This document shows positions 42,444-54,500 of a DNA stretch of 64,000 nucleotides, piece after piece; the stretch's first letter is position 1, and each line of letters opens with the position of its first letter. Both the position numbers and the translations under genes were made by a program. The notes beneath the pieces were generated by a model, which saw only the letters and a list, made by a program, of their open reading frames with translations, did not search any database and was not told where the DNA came from. The DNA is from Flavisolibacter sp. Its GTDB lineage: Bacteria > Bacteroidota > Bacteroidia > Chitinophagales > Chitinophagaceae. The stretch lies in assembly GCA_028288675.1 (NCBI GenBank), contig JAQBNG010000051.1, positions 27,923 to 91,922 of the forward strand, written 5' to 3'.

Positions 42444-42911
42444 ATGAATCAGGTTAAATATTTAGGATATGCCTCCCTCCTGATTTTATTCTTTGCTTTC
42501 GCAGCCTTAATTTTCGAAAAAATTTCCTCTACAGAGTCACGCAGTGCCAAACCAATGACAGTAGATTTTCTTCAGCCAAATGCTAAACCTGTAACCATAA
42601 ATTCAGAAGGCAAAAAAATCTTTCAAAACAATTGCCAAACTTGTCACGCATTGGATAAAACCATTACCGGGCCTGCATTAAGAGGAGTAGAAAACCGTGG
42701 CCCATGGACAGACAGAAAGAATTTAATGATGTGGATTAAAAATCCTGCAACTACAATTAATAAGTTTCAATACACAAAAGATTTAGTTGAGCAATTCGGC
42801 GGACAAATCATGCCCTCATTTTCACACCTAACTGATAAACAGATTGAAAACATTTTTGATTACATAACAAACTCCCCAGTTCAAGGATCCATGGCTATAG
42901 CTGTAAACTAA
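42444..42911 (+). CDS. c-type cytochrome
   Basis: N-terminal TM; heme motif NCQTCHALDKTITGPALRGVENRGPW; distal Met in GGQIMPSFSHLTDKQIENIFDYI. Confidence 0.87.
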   Translation: MNQVKYLGYASLLILFFAFAALIFEKISSTESRSAKPMTVDFLQPNAKPVTINSEGKKIFQNNCQTCHALDKTITGPALRGVENRGPWTDRKNLMMWIKNPATTINKFQYTKDLVEQFGGQIMPSFSHLTDKQIENIFDYITNSPVQGSMAIAVN

Positions 42912-43050
42912 TTATCATTATCAAAACAATCGCATAAAGCGTAGCTATGCACGCTGTTTATTCCTTCGTTCTTTACTACTATTTATGAAACGTTCCAATG
43001 GAACGAAAAAGCGATAAACCAACATAACAAAATTGAAACTTCAGAGGACC

Positions 43051-43092
43051 TACTCCCCTCTCTGATTTTGTTGGAAGGGGGGCCGGGGTGAG
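43051..43092. repeat. Stem-loop repeat of CTCCCCTC...GGGGCCGGGGTGAG type
   Basis: TACTCCCCTCTCTGATTTTGTTGGAAGGGGGGCCGGGGTGAG; C-rich arm facing G-rich arm. Confidence 0.55.
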
Positions 43093-43094
43093 AT

Positions 43095-44912
43095 TTATTT
43101 CACCTCCTGCATCATAACCAATCTATAATAATATCCTTCCTTCTGCAGCAGTTCATTATGCGTTCCTCTTTCCACTATCTCTCCTTTTTGTAACACGATG
43201 ATTTCATCTGCATGCCTGATAGTTGAAAGTCTGTGCGCAATTACAATTGAGGTCCTGTTCTGCATCATGTTATTAATGGCATCCTGCACCAGGCGTTCGC
43301 TTTCGGTATCAAGAGACGAGGTGGCTTCATCTAAAATTAATATCGGCGGGTTCTTTACTATTGCTCTTGCAATGGTCAATCGCTGGCGTTCACCGCCACT
43401 TAACTTGGTTCCCCTGTCGCCAATGTTTGTTTTAAAACCGGCCTCTTTTTTATTAATGAAATTAAAAGCATTTGCCACTTTAGAAGCGTCTTCAATTTGT
43501 GCAAGGTCTGCATCTTGTTTGCCTAAACTAATATTGCTCTCAATTGTATCATTAAACAAAATAGGTTCCTGCGTAACAATGCTTATTTGATCTCTTACAG
43601 ATCGTAACGAATACTCTTTAATGTTCACCCCGTCTATCAATAATTCGCCGCTGCTTACATCATGGAAGCGGGGAATTAAATCGGCCAGGGTACTTTTTCC
43701 AGCACCGGAAGAGCCTACCAACGCCACGGTTTTTCCTTTGGCAACTTTTAAATTAATGTTCTTTAAAATAGGTACGCCTTCGTAATCAAAATTTACGTTG
43801 CGCAACTCAATGCTATCCGAAAAAGTATCTAATTTTTTGCCATTAGGATTATCGTCAATCGTGCTTTTCGTGTTCAGTATTTCTTCAATCCGTTCTATTG
43901 CAGCCGTACCTCTTGCCATGTTACCAAACGATGCTGCCAATGCTTTGGTAGGATTGATTAACTGGTAAAATAGGGCTAAGTAAGCAATGAACAGGGAACC
44001 GGTTAAAGCAAATTCGCCGCTTAAAACCAATTGCCCGCCAAAGAAAAGGATGGCAGTAAAAATCATCACACCCATGAGTTCTGAAACCGGCGATGCCAGG
44101 TCGCGTCGAAAACCAATCGTGTTTTTGGCTGACACCATCCGGTCGTTAATACCAAAAAAGCGATTGCGCAAAAGCGGTTCCGAATTAAAGGCCTTTATTA
44201 CCCGCAGGCCTGAAAGTGTTTCATCTAAAACTGAAAGAGAATCGGAATTAAGATTAGCGACTTCGGCAGATGATTTTTTTAAGCTCCGGCTGATGCGTCC
44301 AACCACAAAGCCAACAATTGGGATACACAACAAAACAAAAAGCGTCAGCTTCGCACTAATAGCAAACAGGGTTCCCAGCGTAAATAAAATCGTCAGAGGG
44401 TCTTTTATCCATCCTTCCAAAGTAACTATCACAGCACCTTCAACTTCGCCAACATCATTAGTGATTCGGCTGATAATATCACCTTTTCTTTTTTCCGTGA
44501 AAAAGCCGATCGGCAAATGCAATATTTTCTCGTATAGCTCCGTGCGGAGGCGATTAACGATCTTGTTTTTTAATGGATTTAAAACGTAGTAAGCAAGGTA
44601 GATAAACAGGTTTTTAAAAAAGATGGATATGATTATGAGGATGCAAATAATGCCAAGCGTATCTATTTTACCTCTCGTGTTAATGCTGTCAATTAAAAAA
44701 TTACGGATGTAATTAACCGCGCCATTAGATGAATTTGACAGCAAGCCGGTAGCGCCGGGTTTATCGCCGTTAAAGATCATTTCCAAAAAAGGAAACAGGA
44801 GTCCTAACGACACCAGCGAAAAAACAATTGACAACAAAATAAAAACGATGTAGAGAACGGCTTCGCCTTTATACTGGCTTAGATATTTAAAAACTCTGGC
44901 GTACTTCTTCAT
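43095..44912 (-). CDS. ABC transporter ATP-binding/permease (MsbA-like)
   Basis: Six-TM ABC membrane domain; Walker A GSSGAGKST, signature LSGGERQRLTIARAI, Walker B ILILDEATSSLD. Confidence 0.93.
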   Translation of the reverse strand: MKKYARVFKYLSQYKGEAVLYIVFILLSIVFSLVSLGLLFPFLEMIFNGDKPGATGLLSNSSNGAVNYIRNFLIDSINTRGKIDTLGIICILIIISIFFKNLFIYLAYYVLNPLKNKIVNRLRTELYEKILHLPIGFFTEKRKGDIISRITNDVGEVEGAVIVTLEGWIKDPLTILFTLGTLFAISAKLTLFVLLCIPIVGFVVGRISRSLKKSSAEVANLNSDSLSVLDETLSGLRVIKAFNSEPLLRNRFFGINDRMVSAKNTIGFRRDLASPVSELMGVMIFTAILFFGGQLVLSGEFALTGSLFIAYLALFYQLINPTKALAASFGNMARGTAAIERIEEILNTKSTIDDNPNGKKLDTFSDSIELRNVNFDYEGVPILKNINLKVAKGKTVALVGSSGAGKSTLADLIPRFHDVSSGELLIDGVNIKEYSLRSVRDQISIVTQEPILFNDTIESNISLGKQDADLAQIEDASKVANAFNFINKKEAGFKTNIGDRGTKLSGGERQRLTIARAIVKNPPILILDEATSSLDTESERLVQDAINNMMQNRTSIVIAHRLSTIRHADEIIVLQKGEIVERGTHNELLQKEGYYYRLVMMQEVK

Positions 44913-45015
44913 GTGGTGGCCTGCGGCACTATTTTGGAAAGGGGCAAAGTAACTACTTTTACGGCGTCTGTCGAAGCTATCGCCAAGGCAAACACTACTT
45001 ATTAACGATTAGATT

Positions 45016-45399
45016 ATGAAGGAAGGAAAACGACAAAAGCAAATAGCTGGACTGATACAGGAGGAGATCAATGCTATTTTTCAGCGCCTTGGGTTAAGCT
45101 TTATTAACAGCGCTATGATCTCTGTTTCCTCGGTACAGATCACTCCTGATTTACTGGAAGCAAGAATTTACTTAAGCATCTTTAATGCAACTGATAAAAA
45201 AGCAACGCTGAAAAAACTTGAAGAACGGCAATGGGAAGTTAAAAAAGAACTGGCTTCAAGAATAAAAACACAGGTACGGCGCATACCCGAGTTAAGATAC
45301 TTTCTTGATGATACACTTGACCAGGTTTTTAAAATGGAACAATTGTTCAACAAAATAAAAGAGGAAGAAAAGAAAGATGAAGGCGAAGAGAAAAGTTGA
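45016..45399 (+). CDS. rbfA: Ribosome-binding factor A
   Basis: MKEGKRQKQIAGLIQEEINAIFQRLG...ISVSSVQITPDLLEARIYLSIF...RIPELRYFLDDTLDQVFKMEQLFNKI. Confidence 0.93.
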   Translation: MKEGKRQKQIAGLIQEEINAIFQRLGLSFINSAMISVSSVQITPDLLEARIYLSIFNATDKKATLKKLEERQWEVKKELASRIKTQVRRIPELRYFLDDTLDQVFKMEQLFNKIKEEEKKDEGEEKS

Positions 45400-45479
45400 T
45401 TGGTTGATCCGTTGATTAGTTGATTCATAAGAATTCACCCCAACTAATCAACCAGTAAACAAATCAACTAATCAACTAA
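45394..45479. repeat. GTTGATT-word hairpin element, second copy
   Basis: 45394-45423 matches 5498-5527 at 28/30 nt; right half CAACTAATCAACCAGTAAACAAATCAACTAATCAACT is complementary in part. Confidence 0.85.
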
Positions 45480-45483
45480 ACCG

Positions 45484-46707
45484 ATGAACTTCCTCTTCGC
45501 CTGGCGCTACTTCAAAGCAAAAAAAACTACCAATGCCATCAACATTATTGCATGGATAAGCATCGTTGCCATGATGTTTGGTACCGCGGCACTCATTCTT
45601 GTACTTAGCGTATTCAATGGTTTTGAAGACCTGGTAAAAGGTCTTTATTCTTCTTTTTACCCTGACTTAAAAATTTCTCCCCTTTCAGGTAAGCAAATCA
45701 CGCTAACCGCAGAACAGTTGCAAAAGCTTCGTTCCGTAAAAGGCATAAAAGCCGTTTCGTTAGTTGTGGAGGAAAGAGGGTTCTTGAAGAACGGTGAATC
45801 ACAATCTATGATAACCTTGAAAGGTGTTGATGATGCTTATGGAAAAGTGACATCTGTACCCGAACACGTAGTAAGTGGAGAATTTAATACAGGCACAGAA
45901 GACGAGCCCTTATTGGTATTAGGCGCAGGCATAGAAAACGCTGTGGCCGTACAAAGTGATAGAAATATTTACCCCCTAACCGTTTACCTGCCGCGCAAAG
46001 GCGAGGTAAATTTAGCCGACCCTTTAAAATCATTAAGCACCGATACGGTCAACACTTCCGGTACTTTTATTATTCAGCAGGATTTTGATAACAAGTATGC
46101 CATTACCAACCTTGCCTTTGTAAAGCTGATGTTGAATATGCCTGCCGATGCGTATGGCGCTGCCGAAATTGCGGTAACCTCCGATGCTGATGTAGAAGTT
46201 GTACAAACAGACCTGGAAAATTTGTTAGGTGCAGCCTATGGAGTGCAAACCCGTTACGAACAAAACCGTAGTCTGTATTCTATCATGCAAATGGAAAAGT
46301 GGGCTATATACGCTATCCTTTCTTTGATCCTCGTAGTCGCCGCTTTTAATATGGTTGGCGCACTAACGATGCTGGTGCTGGAGAAAAAAGAAGACATTGG
46401 CGTATTACACGCTATAGGCGCCAACCGCGGCTTCATCAAAAAAATATTTCTTACCGAAGGCTTATTGCTTGCTACAATTGGCGGCGGAGTTGGCATGTTG
46501 CTGGCATTGGCAATTGCCTTCGCCCAACAAACCTTTCACCTGGTGCCCTTGCAGGGAAGCACCTTTATGATTGCTTATTTTCCGGTAAAGATCAATCCTT
46601 GGGACTTTTTGCTGGTAGGCATTACGGTTTTAGTTATTTCTGTAATTGCTGCATATATCCCGGCCCGAAAAGCGGCCAAACAACAATTGGTTCTGCGAAG
46701 CGAATAA
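45484..46707 (+). CDS. FtsX-like ABC transporter permease (LolC/LolE family)
   Basis: FAWRYFKAKKTTNAINIIAWISIVAMMFGTAALILVLSVFNGFEDLV; GALTMLVLEKKEDIGVLHAIGANRGFIKKIF. Confidence 0.9.
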   Translation: MNFLFAWRYFKAKKTTNAINIIAWISIVAMMFGTAALILVLSVFNGFEDLVKGLYSSFYPDLKISPLSGKQITLTAEQLQKLRSVKGIKAVSLVVEERGFLKNGESQSMITLKGVDDAYGKVTSVPEHVVSGEFNTGTEDEPLLVLGAGIENAVAVQSDRNIYPLTVYLPRKGEVNLADPLKSLSTDTVNTSGTFIIQQDFDNKYAITNLAFVKLMLNMPADAYGAAEIAVTSDADVEVVQTDLENLLGAAYGVQTRYEQNRSLYSIMQMEKWAIYAILSLILVVAAFNMVGALTMLVLEKKEDIGVLHAIGANRGFIKKIFLTEGLLLATIGGGVGMLLALAIAFAQQTFHLVPLQGSTFMIAYFPVKINPWDFLLVGITVLVISVIAAYIPARKAAKQQLVLRSE

Positions 46708-46824
46708 GAACAGCAAAGTACACACCTGGCCTGCCAGTTTTTGGGTGTTTTTACTTGTAAAACTACCCTCCAACAGCCGTGCTATTTTAACCTATTCGAA
46801 CGCCGTTCACACCGCTTAATTCGG

Positions 46825-46832
46825 TATATTTG
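46825..46832 (+). promoter_or_regulatory. Candidate -7 element (TAnnTTTG) upstream of gyrB
   Basis: TATATTTG about 47 nt before the gyrB ATG; matches the Bacteroidetes -7 consensus, no clear -33 box. Confidence 0.35.
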
Positions 46833-46872
46833 CCAGAATAGCCAAGCGCCTGTTTTGGCGCCTAAATTTTAG

Positions 46873-48873
<2,001 letters not shown>

Positions 48874-48902
48874 TCTTTTCTCTACCTCTGATAGAAATAG
48901 TA

Positions 48903-48931
48903 TTAGCCCAATCATTATTTGATTGGGCTAA
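48903..48931 (+). terminator. Rho-independent terminator of gyrB
   Basis: TTAGCCCAATC-attattt-GATTGGGCTAA followed by TTTTTT. Confidence 0.85.
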
Positions 48932-48985
48932 TTTTTTAAGCAACCTATAACCAGTGTATATTTATTTTACAGCAAGAAGATCGCC

Positions 48986-50179
48986 ATGAAATGGATACTC
49001 ACTTTATGTTTTTTACTGGTAGCAGCTTTACTTTTTGCACAGAGTGCTTTAAAAGGAACAGTAATCGATGAAACCGATAAACCGGTTCCCGGGGCAAGCG
49101 TATTTTTAAACAACACTTCTGTTGGAACGACAGCAAACAACGACGGAAATTTTGAACTTTTCATTCCTGCCGGGAGATTTGAACTTATTGTTTCCTCGAT
49201 TGGTTTTCAAACCTATAACCAGGCCATCCCCTCCTCCGACAGGGCAACATCTTTAGTTATACGCCTGAAGATAAAAGCCCCTGAGCTTGAAACAATTATC
49301 ATTGAACCTTTTGAAAAGAACGGATGGGAAAAATGGGGCAAATGGTTTACTGAAAACTTCATCGGCACATCAGAATACAGCCAGGATTGCCGCATCAAAA
49401 ACCCTGAGGTACTTCGGTTCAGAAATTCTAAAAGAACTCATGATCTTACTGTTATTGCTACTGCGCCCCTTATTATTGAGAACAAAGCATTAGGGTACAG
49501 GGTTACTTACCAGATGGAAAATTTCCACTACGATTTTACAACCCGCTACCTGCTTTATGCCGGCTATCCATTTTTTCAGAATATGGAAGGCAGCGATCGT
49601 AAGCAACGAATGTGGGAACGAAATAGAAGTGACGTTTACTATGGCTCTATGATGCACTTTATGCGGCTGCTGTATCGTAATACATTTTTAAAAGAAGGTT
49701 TTGAAGTACGGCAATTACAAAAGAAACCAAACGACGAGAAACAACGTATTCGTATGGTTTATAAAAACAGTGTGAGGGATAATGGAAATGGGAGAATTGT
49801 ATCTACGATAAACGGCGATAGCTCTGCCTATTATAACCATATCATGAGCCAGGATGATTTTATAAATATCATAGGCAAAAGCATTTTACCAGGTGACAGC
49901 ATTGCTTATGCGGTAGATTCTACGATTGCAGGAATGGCGTTTGAAGATTACCTTTTGATTATCTACAAAAACAAAAATGTTCCGGTTGAATTTATGCGGA
50001 TGTTTCCGAAAGGCAGCAATGCGATGATGTCAGAAATTACGCTGATAAATAATAAGCCAATAGAAGTGCTTTCCAATGGATCCTATTTCAATCCCCAGGA
50101 TTTATTAAGTACCGGTTATTGGGCATGGTGGGAAAAAGCAGCCACGATGTTGCCATTTGATTATCAGCCGCCAAAATAA
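48986..50179 (+). CDS. Carboxypeptidase-like regulatory domain (CarboxypepD_reg-like) protein
   Basis: LKGTVIDETDKPVPGASVFLNNTSVGTTANNDGNFELFIPAGRFELIVSSIGFQT after signal peptide. Confidence 0.85.
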   Translation: MKWILTLCFLLVAALLFAQSALKGTVIDETDKPVPGASVFLNNTSVGTTANNDGNFELFIPAGRFELIVSSIGFQTYNQAIPSSDRATSLVIRLKIKAPELETIIIEPFEKNGWEKWGKWFTENFIGTSEYSQDCRIKNPEVLRFRNSKRTHDLTVIATAPLIIENKALGYRVTYQMENFHYDFTTRYLLYAGYPFFQNMEGSDRKQRMWERNRSDVYYGSMMHFMRLLYRNTFLKEGFEVRQLQKKPNDEKQRIRMVYKNSVRDNGNGRIVSTINGDSSAYYNHIMSQDDFINIIGKSILPGDSIAYAVDSTIAGMAFEDYLLIIYKNKNVPVEFMRMFPKGSNAMMSEITLINNKPIEVLSNGSYFNPQDLLSTGYWAWWEKAATMLPFDYQPPK

Positions 50180-50256
50180 ATACGTAAAACTTCACTACCT
50201 CATCAGCAATCTATAGAAACCGGATGTTTATATTTAAAGCTGATTAAACTAAACTA

Positions 50257-51249
50257 ATGGCTTATCAACCTTCTCCCGGCCGCTACTCTTTTATGGAATA
50301 CCGCCGGTGCGGCAATAGCGGCTTAAAACTACCGGCACTTTCACTTGGCTTATGGCACAACTTCGGCCGGAATGATGATTATGAAAAGTGCAAAAGCATC
50401 TTGCATACGGCCTTTGATTGCGGCATTACCCATGTTGATCTTGCCAATAACTATGGCCCGCCCGCGGGTGCTGCGGAAGAAACCTTCGGCAAAATTCTGA
50501 AAGATGACTTTAAGGCCTATCGCGATGAATTGATAATTTCTTCCAAAGCCGGTTGGCCTATGTGGCCCGGCCCTTACGGCGACTTCGGCTCCAAAAAGTA
50601 TTTGATGGCTTCGCTGGACCAAAGCCTTAAAAGAACAGGGCTTGATTATTTCGACATTTTCTATCACCACCGCCCCGACCCTGATACGCCTATTGAAGAA
50701 ACCATGGCAACGTTGCACCAGATGGTACAGCAGGGAAAAGCTTTGTACGTAGGCATTTCAAGTTATTCCCCGGAGCAAACTAAAGAAGCAATCAAGGTGC
50801 TGAATTATCTCGGTACGCCAATGTTAATCCATCAGCCTAAGTATTCCATGCTGGTAAGAGATGCTGAAAATGGCTTGTTAGATGTGTTGGATAAATCCGG
50901 TGTTGGCTGTATTACATTTTCGTCGCTGGCTCAGGGAATACTAACCGACAGGTATCTCAATGGTATCCCTGATGACTCCCGTGCCGCCAGCCGCAGAGGA
51001 AATGGAGCCCTGGATTCAACCGTGATCACAGAAGAATTAGTTCTAAAAATTCAGCAGTTAAATGGCCTTGCCGAACAGCGGGGTCAAACATTAGCGCAAA
51101 TGGCCCTGGCCTGGGTACTAAAAGACAAAAGAATCACATCAGTAATTATTGGCGCCAGCAAACCCGAACAGGTTTTAGACTCGGCACAAAGCCTGAGAAA
51201 TTACAATTTTAGCGAAGATGAATTAAGGCAAATAGATGAGATACTTTAA
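50257..51249 (+). CDS. Aldo/keto reductase (L-glyceraldehyde 3-phosphate reductase-like)
   Basis: MEYRRCGNSGLKLPALSLGLWHNFG, FDCGITHVDLANNYGPPAGAAEETFGKIL, DYFDIFYHHRPDPDTPIEETM. Confidence 0.9.
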   Translation: MAYQPSPGRYSFMEYRRCGNSGLKLPALSLGLWHNFGRNDDYEKCKSILHTAFDCGITHVDLANNYGPPAGAAEETFGKILKDDFKAYRDELIISSKAGWPMWPGPYGDFGSKKYLMASLDQSLKRTGLDYFDIFYHHRPDPDTPIEETMATLHQMVQQGKALYVGISSYSPEQTKEAIKVLNYLGTPMLIHQPKYSMLVRDAENGLLDVLDKSGVGCITFSSLAQGILTDRYLNGIPDDSRAASRRGNGALDSTVITEELVLKIQQLNGLAEQRGQTLAQMALAWVLKDKRITSVIIGASKPEQVLDSAQSLRNYNFSEDELRQIDEIL

Positions 51250-51307
51250 GCTTGGCCTCCATTTTGCCTAAGTAGCTAAAGAATTACTAACCAAAAAACT
51301 TTATCGT

Positions 51308-51520
51308 ATGGCAGAAGATGCTATTCAGCTTACAGCTTATAATGTAAAAACGAAAGAAAAAGGCGTTCCTATCTTGGATGCTGTGGTCACTAAAACCGCT
51401 AAAGGCGCTTACATGGTGCAAGGCAATGACGGCAAAGGCAATAAACTCACTACATTATGTAATGAGGCAAAGGCTATGGCAGCAATTAAAGCTGGTATTG
51501 CCAAGCAAGGCTGGGAATAA
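51308..51520 (+). CDS. Small hypothetical protein
   Basis: 70 aa MAEDAIQLTAYNVKTKEKGVPILDAVVTKTAKGAYMVQGNDGKGNKLTTLCNEAKAMAAI; plausible small gene. Confidence 0.55.
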   Translation: MAEDAIQLTAYNVKTKEKGVPILDAVVTKTAKGAYMVQGNDGKGNKLTTLCNEAKAMAAIKAGIAKQGWE

Positions 51521-51592
51521 TCCTGGACGGATCTATGAGCTTCGAGCCATAAAACATTTACACTTCTTCACAACTTGTAGCTCATAGTTCCT

Positions 51593-54500
51593 TTATTGCT
51601 TGTATAATTTAAAAACCTGTTGCACTCTACCTGCATTTACACGTAACAGGTATGCACCACTGGCATAATTATTTGCTGAAAGATCAATGTTGAGCTTTTG
51701 TAGAAAGCCAGTGGTTTCGCTGCGGTATTCTTTCACCAAACTTCCTTTGGCGTCATAGATGCGGGCCACAAAATTCTCAGCGGCATTTAACTGGTACACT
51801 AAATTAAACTGCCCTGCCGATGGGTTTGGAAAAATCTGCCATACTACTGCATCCCCAAAAAATAATGCCTTTATTCCCGAGTAATTGAAAGAGCCATCTT
51901 CATGAATAATTTTTAACCGATAGTAACGTGCGCCTGATTTACCGGCTTCTGCATCATTAAAACTATACTGTCTTTCTGCTGTTGAATTACCCAGGCTTGC
52001 CATTTCGCCTATTTTGATAAAGCCATTGGCGGCCAATGCAGAATTACCCTTAGCTACTTCTATTTCGTAGCGTGCAACATTTATTTCACTAGCTACAGTC
52101 CACTTTACCGCAGTAGCATCCCCTTGTTTTATTGCTGAAAAATAGAGCAGCTTAACGGGCAATGGCGTTAAGCTGTTGAGCCCGCCGTTGTTCAACCAGA
52201 ATTCCGAAAAGCCTGCCACTTTAAATTCGGCATAATAACCTTTATCAAAAGGAACTTTTGTTACTTCCGCCGATGGTATAAATTTCCAGGTACCGCCGTT
52301 ATTATCAGCGATGGTTCCGTTCTCAAAATTTTTATCTGCATCTGTATATTTCGATACACCTAAGCCATAAGCACTTTCGGGTTTTACACAAGTGGGACAA
52401 TTGTTTGCGGCAAGTAAGGCATTCGTTTCAGCATCTGAAAAATAAAACCGTATGGTTACAGAATCAGGTAATGTGTTACTAGCTGGCTTAATGGTAATAT
52501 TTCGGTTATGATAGTATTGATTGCTACTATTACGAATTGCACCCGAATGAATAAAAGCCTGTACATCGGTTGAGCCTAAATCTGCATTAGCCGGTTGGAT
52601 AGAAGCGACCAGTTTACCACCGCTGCTAAAGTCAATCCAGCTATTTCCCCCAACAGTTTGTGTTATAGGTGATGTCATTGTTACACCATCATAAATTCCT
52701 TTTGTGTTGTCGTAAATATGAATATCATCAATAGCAATTCCTTCACGGGTTACGCCGGGGTCGGAAGCCATTGCAAAACGTAAGCGCAACCTGGAAAAAC
52801 CTGTGGGTAAGGGCTGTGTAGCCACATGCCAGTATGTATAGTTTTGTATGCTCCACAAGCGGTCGGCACTCTTGTTATACCAGTTGGTTCCGGTGCCCGA
52901 TGTACCCAGTTTCGTCCATGTTTCGCCGTCCGCTGAATATTCTACCCATGCGCCATCGCACAAAGTCGCACCGCAATCTTCTATATCCAGGGCTACGCTA
53001 AAACTTAGCGTTGGAGCGGTCATACCCGTTACATCAAAACAGGGAGAGTACAAATAAGAAGCTTCATAATCATTATAGTTGCCGCTCAATCTTGTCTTCC
53101 ATGCTTTGGCGCCGGATGCGGCAGTTTTTATTTTGCTGCTTGTTGGTGTACCATATTCCCAACTGCTTTTTATTCCGCCGGTATAATAGTTACCGTCGCT
53201 GTTTTCAAAATTTTGCAGGTAAGGGAAAGAGGAAACTACAGGTGCATTAAAAACAGTTGCCGAAGCCGTATCGTTTTCTTTAAATGTATCAGGGCTATAA
53301 GCTACATACACTTGAATAGTATTAACGCCTGACTTAGAAAAGTCGGCAGTTGAAGTAAACGTGTATTGAGTGGTAGTGTAAGCAGCAATTGAAGGAATGG
53401 TTTCCATAATAATGCTACCGCCGTTTACACGATAAAACACCGGGATACTTGTGAGGGCTGAATTAGAAGGATTACGCACAGAAACCTTTACAGGCGTAGC
53501 GTTTGTTAATCCACAACTGTTGATGGTTGGCGTATCAATGCGGATCATCTGCACATCGTTAAACACCTGGTACACCCGGATGTCATCAAATGTGTAACCG
53601 GCGGCAAGAGATTTATCTGTTGCCTGGTATTGCCCCCACTGGCCCCAGCGAATGCCAAAGCTTGGTGTAAAAGCTTGTCCATTACCGGCAAGGAAATTAG
53701 AAAGTTCGATGCTCCTGCTTTTTCTATACTCTCCCGGGTCCTGCTGCGCAGAATCTAATTTGTACACTTCAATCCACGGCTGAATGTCGCTGCCGCGTAT
53801 CCAAACACGGTTGGAACCATTAGGCAACTGGTTATGATTGAGGTATTGAAAATCTAACCGCAAGTCATTGGTAGTGGTGTAATTATTTAAATTAAATGTG
53901 CCGTATAAATAAGAACTATTTCCTGATGGCTGATAGCGGTCAGCATCTAATGTGATGGCCTTTGAACCAGAATAGGCGATGCCGGAATTTACAAAGGTTC
54001 TTGCCCTTCCATAAGATGTTGAACGGGTGAAGTCATAGCGTTCAATACCATTAAAACCTATTGTGTCTCTTATGTACGTAGCTGGCGATGCAGATTCTAT
54101 GTTATCAACAAACGCAGTTGTAAGATCAAGGGGCTGATTATCTATTTGCTTTACAATAACTGTTATTGAGTCATTGGCAGTGATAGCATCCGGTGTATTT
54201 TTTACCGAAGCGATGATTGTATAGCTGCCTGTTGCGGCTAAGTTAGCAGCGGCGGCGAACGTATGGTTATATGTGCCACCAGCAACTATGGTAGCACTTA
54301 CGTTTTCCGTGACTGTGCTTCCATTAACAGAATAAGAAACTGAAAAATTTGTTACCGGCGCATCATCCAGGTTCTTTATCCTTATTGTAACCGGCTGTGT
54401 TGCACTTAAAGCGGTTGATGTAAATAATCGTCCTGAGGTTGGAGCAAGTATCGCATCAACTTTTAGATCATTATCCGAAATTGTTCCTGCACAAGTACCG

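Noticed and set aside
42993-43020. CGTTCCA-a-TGGAACG inverted repeat
   Set aside because: Short 7-bp arms in a convergent or terminal spacer; no second copy noted and chance cannot be excluded.
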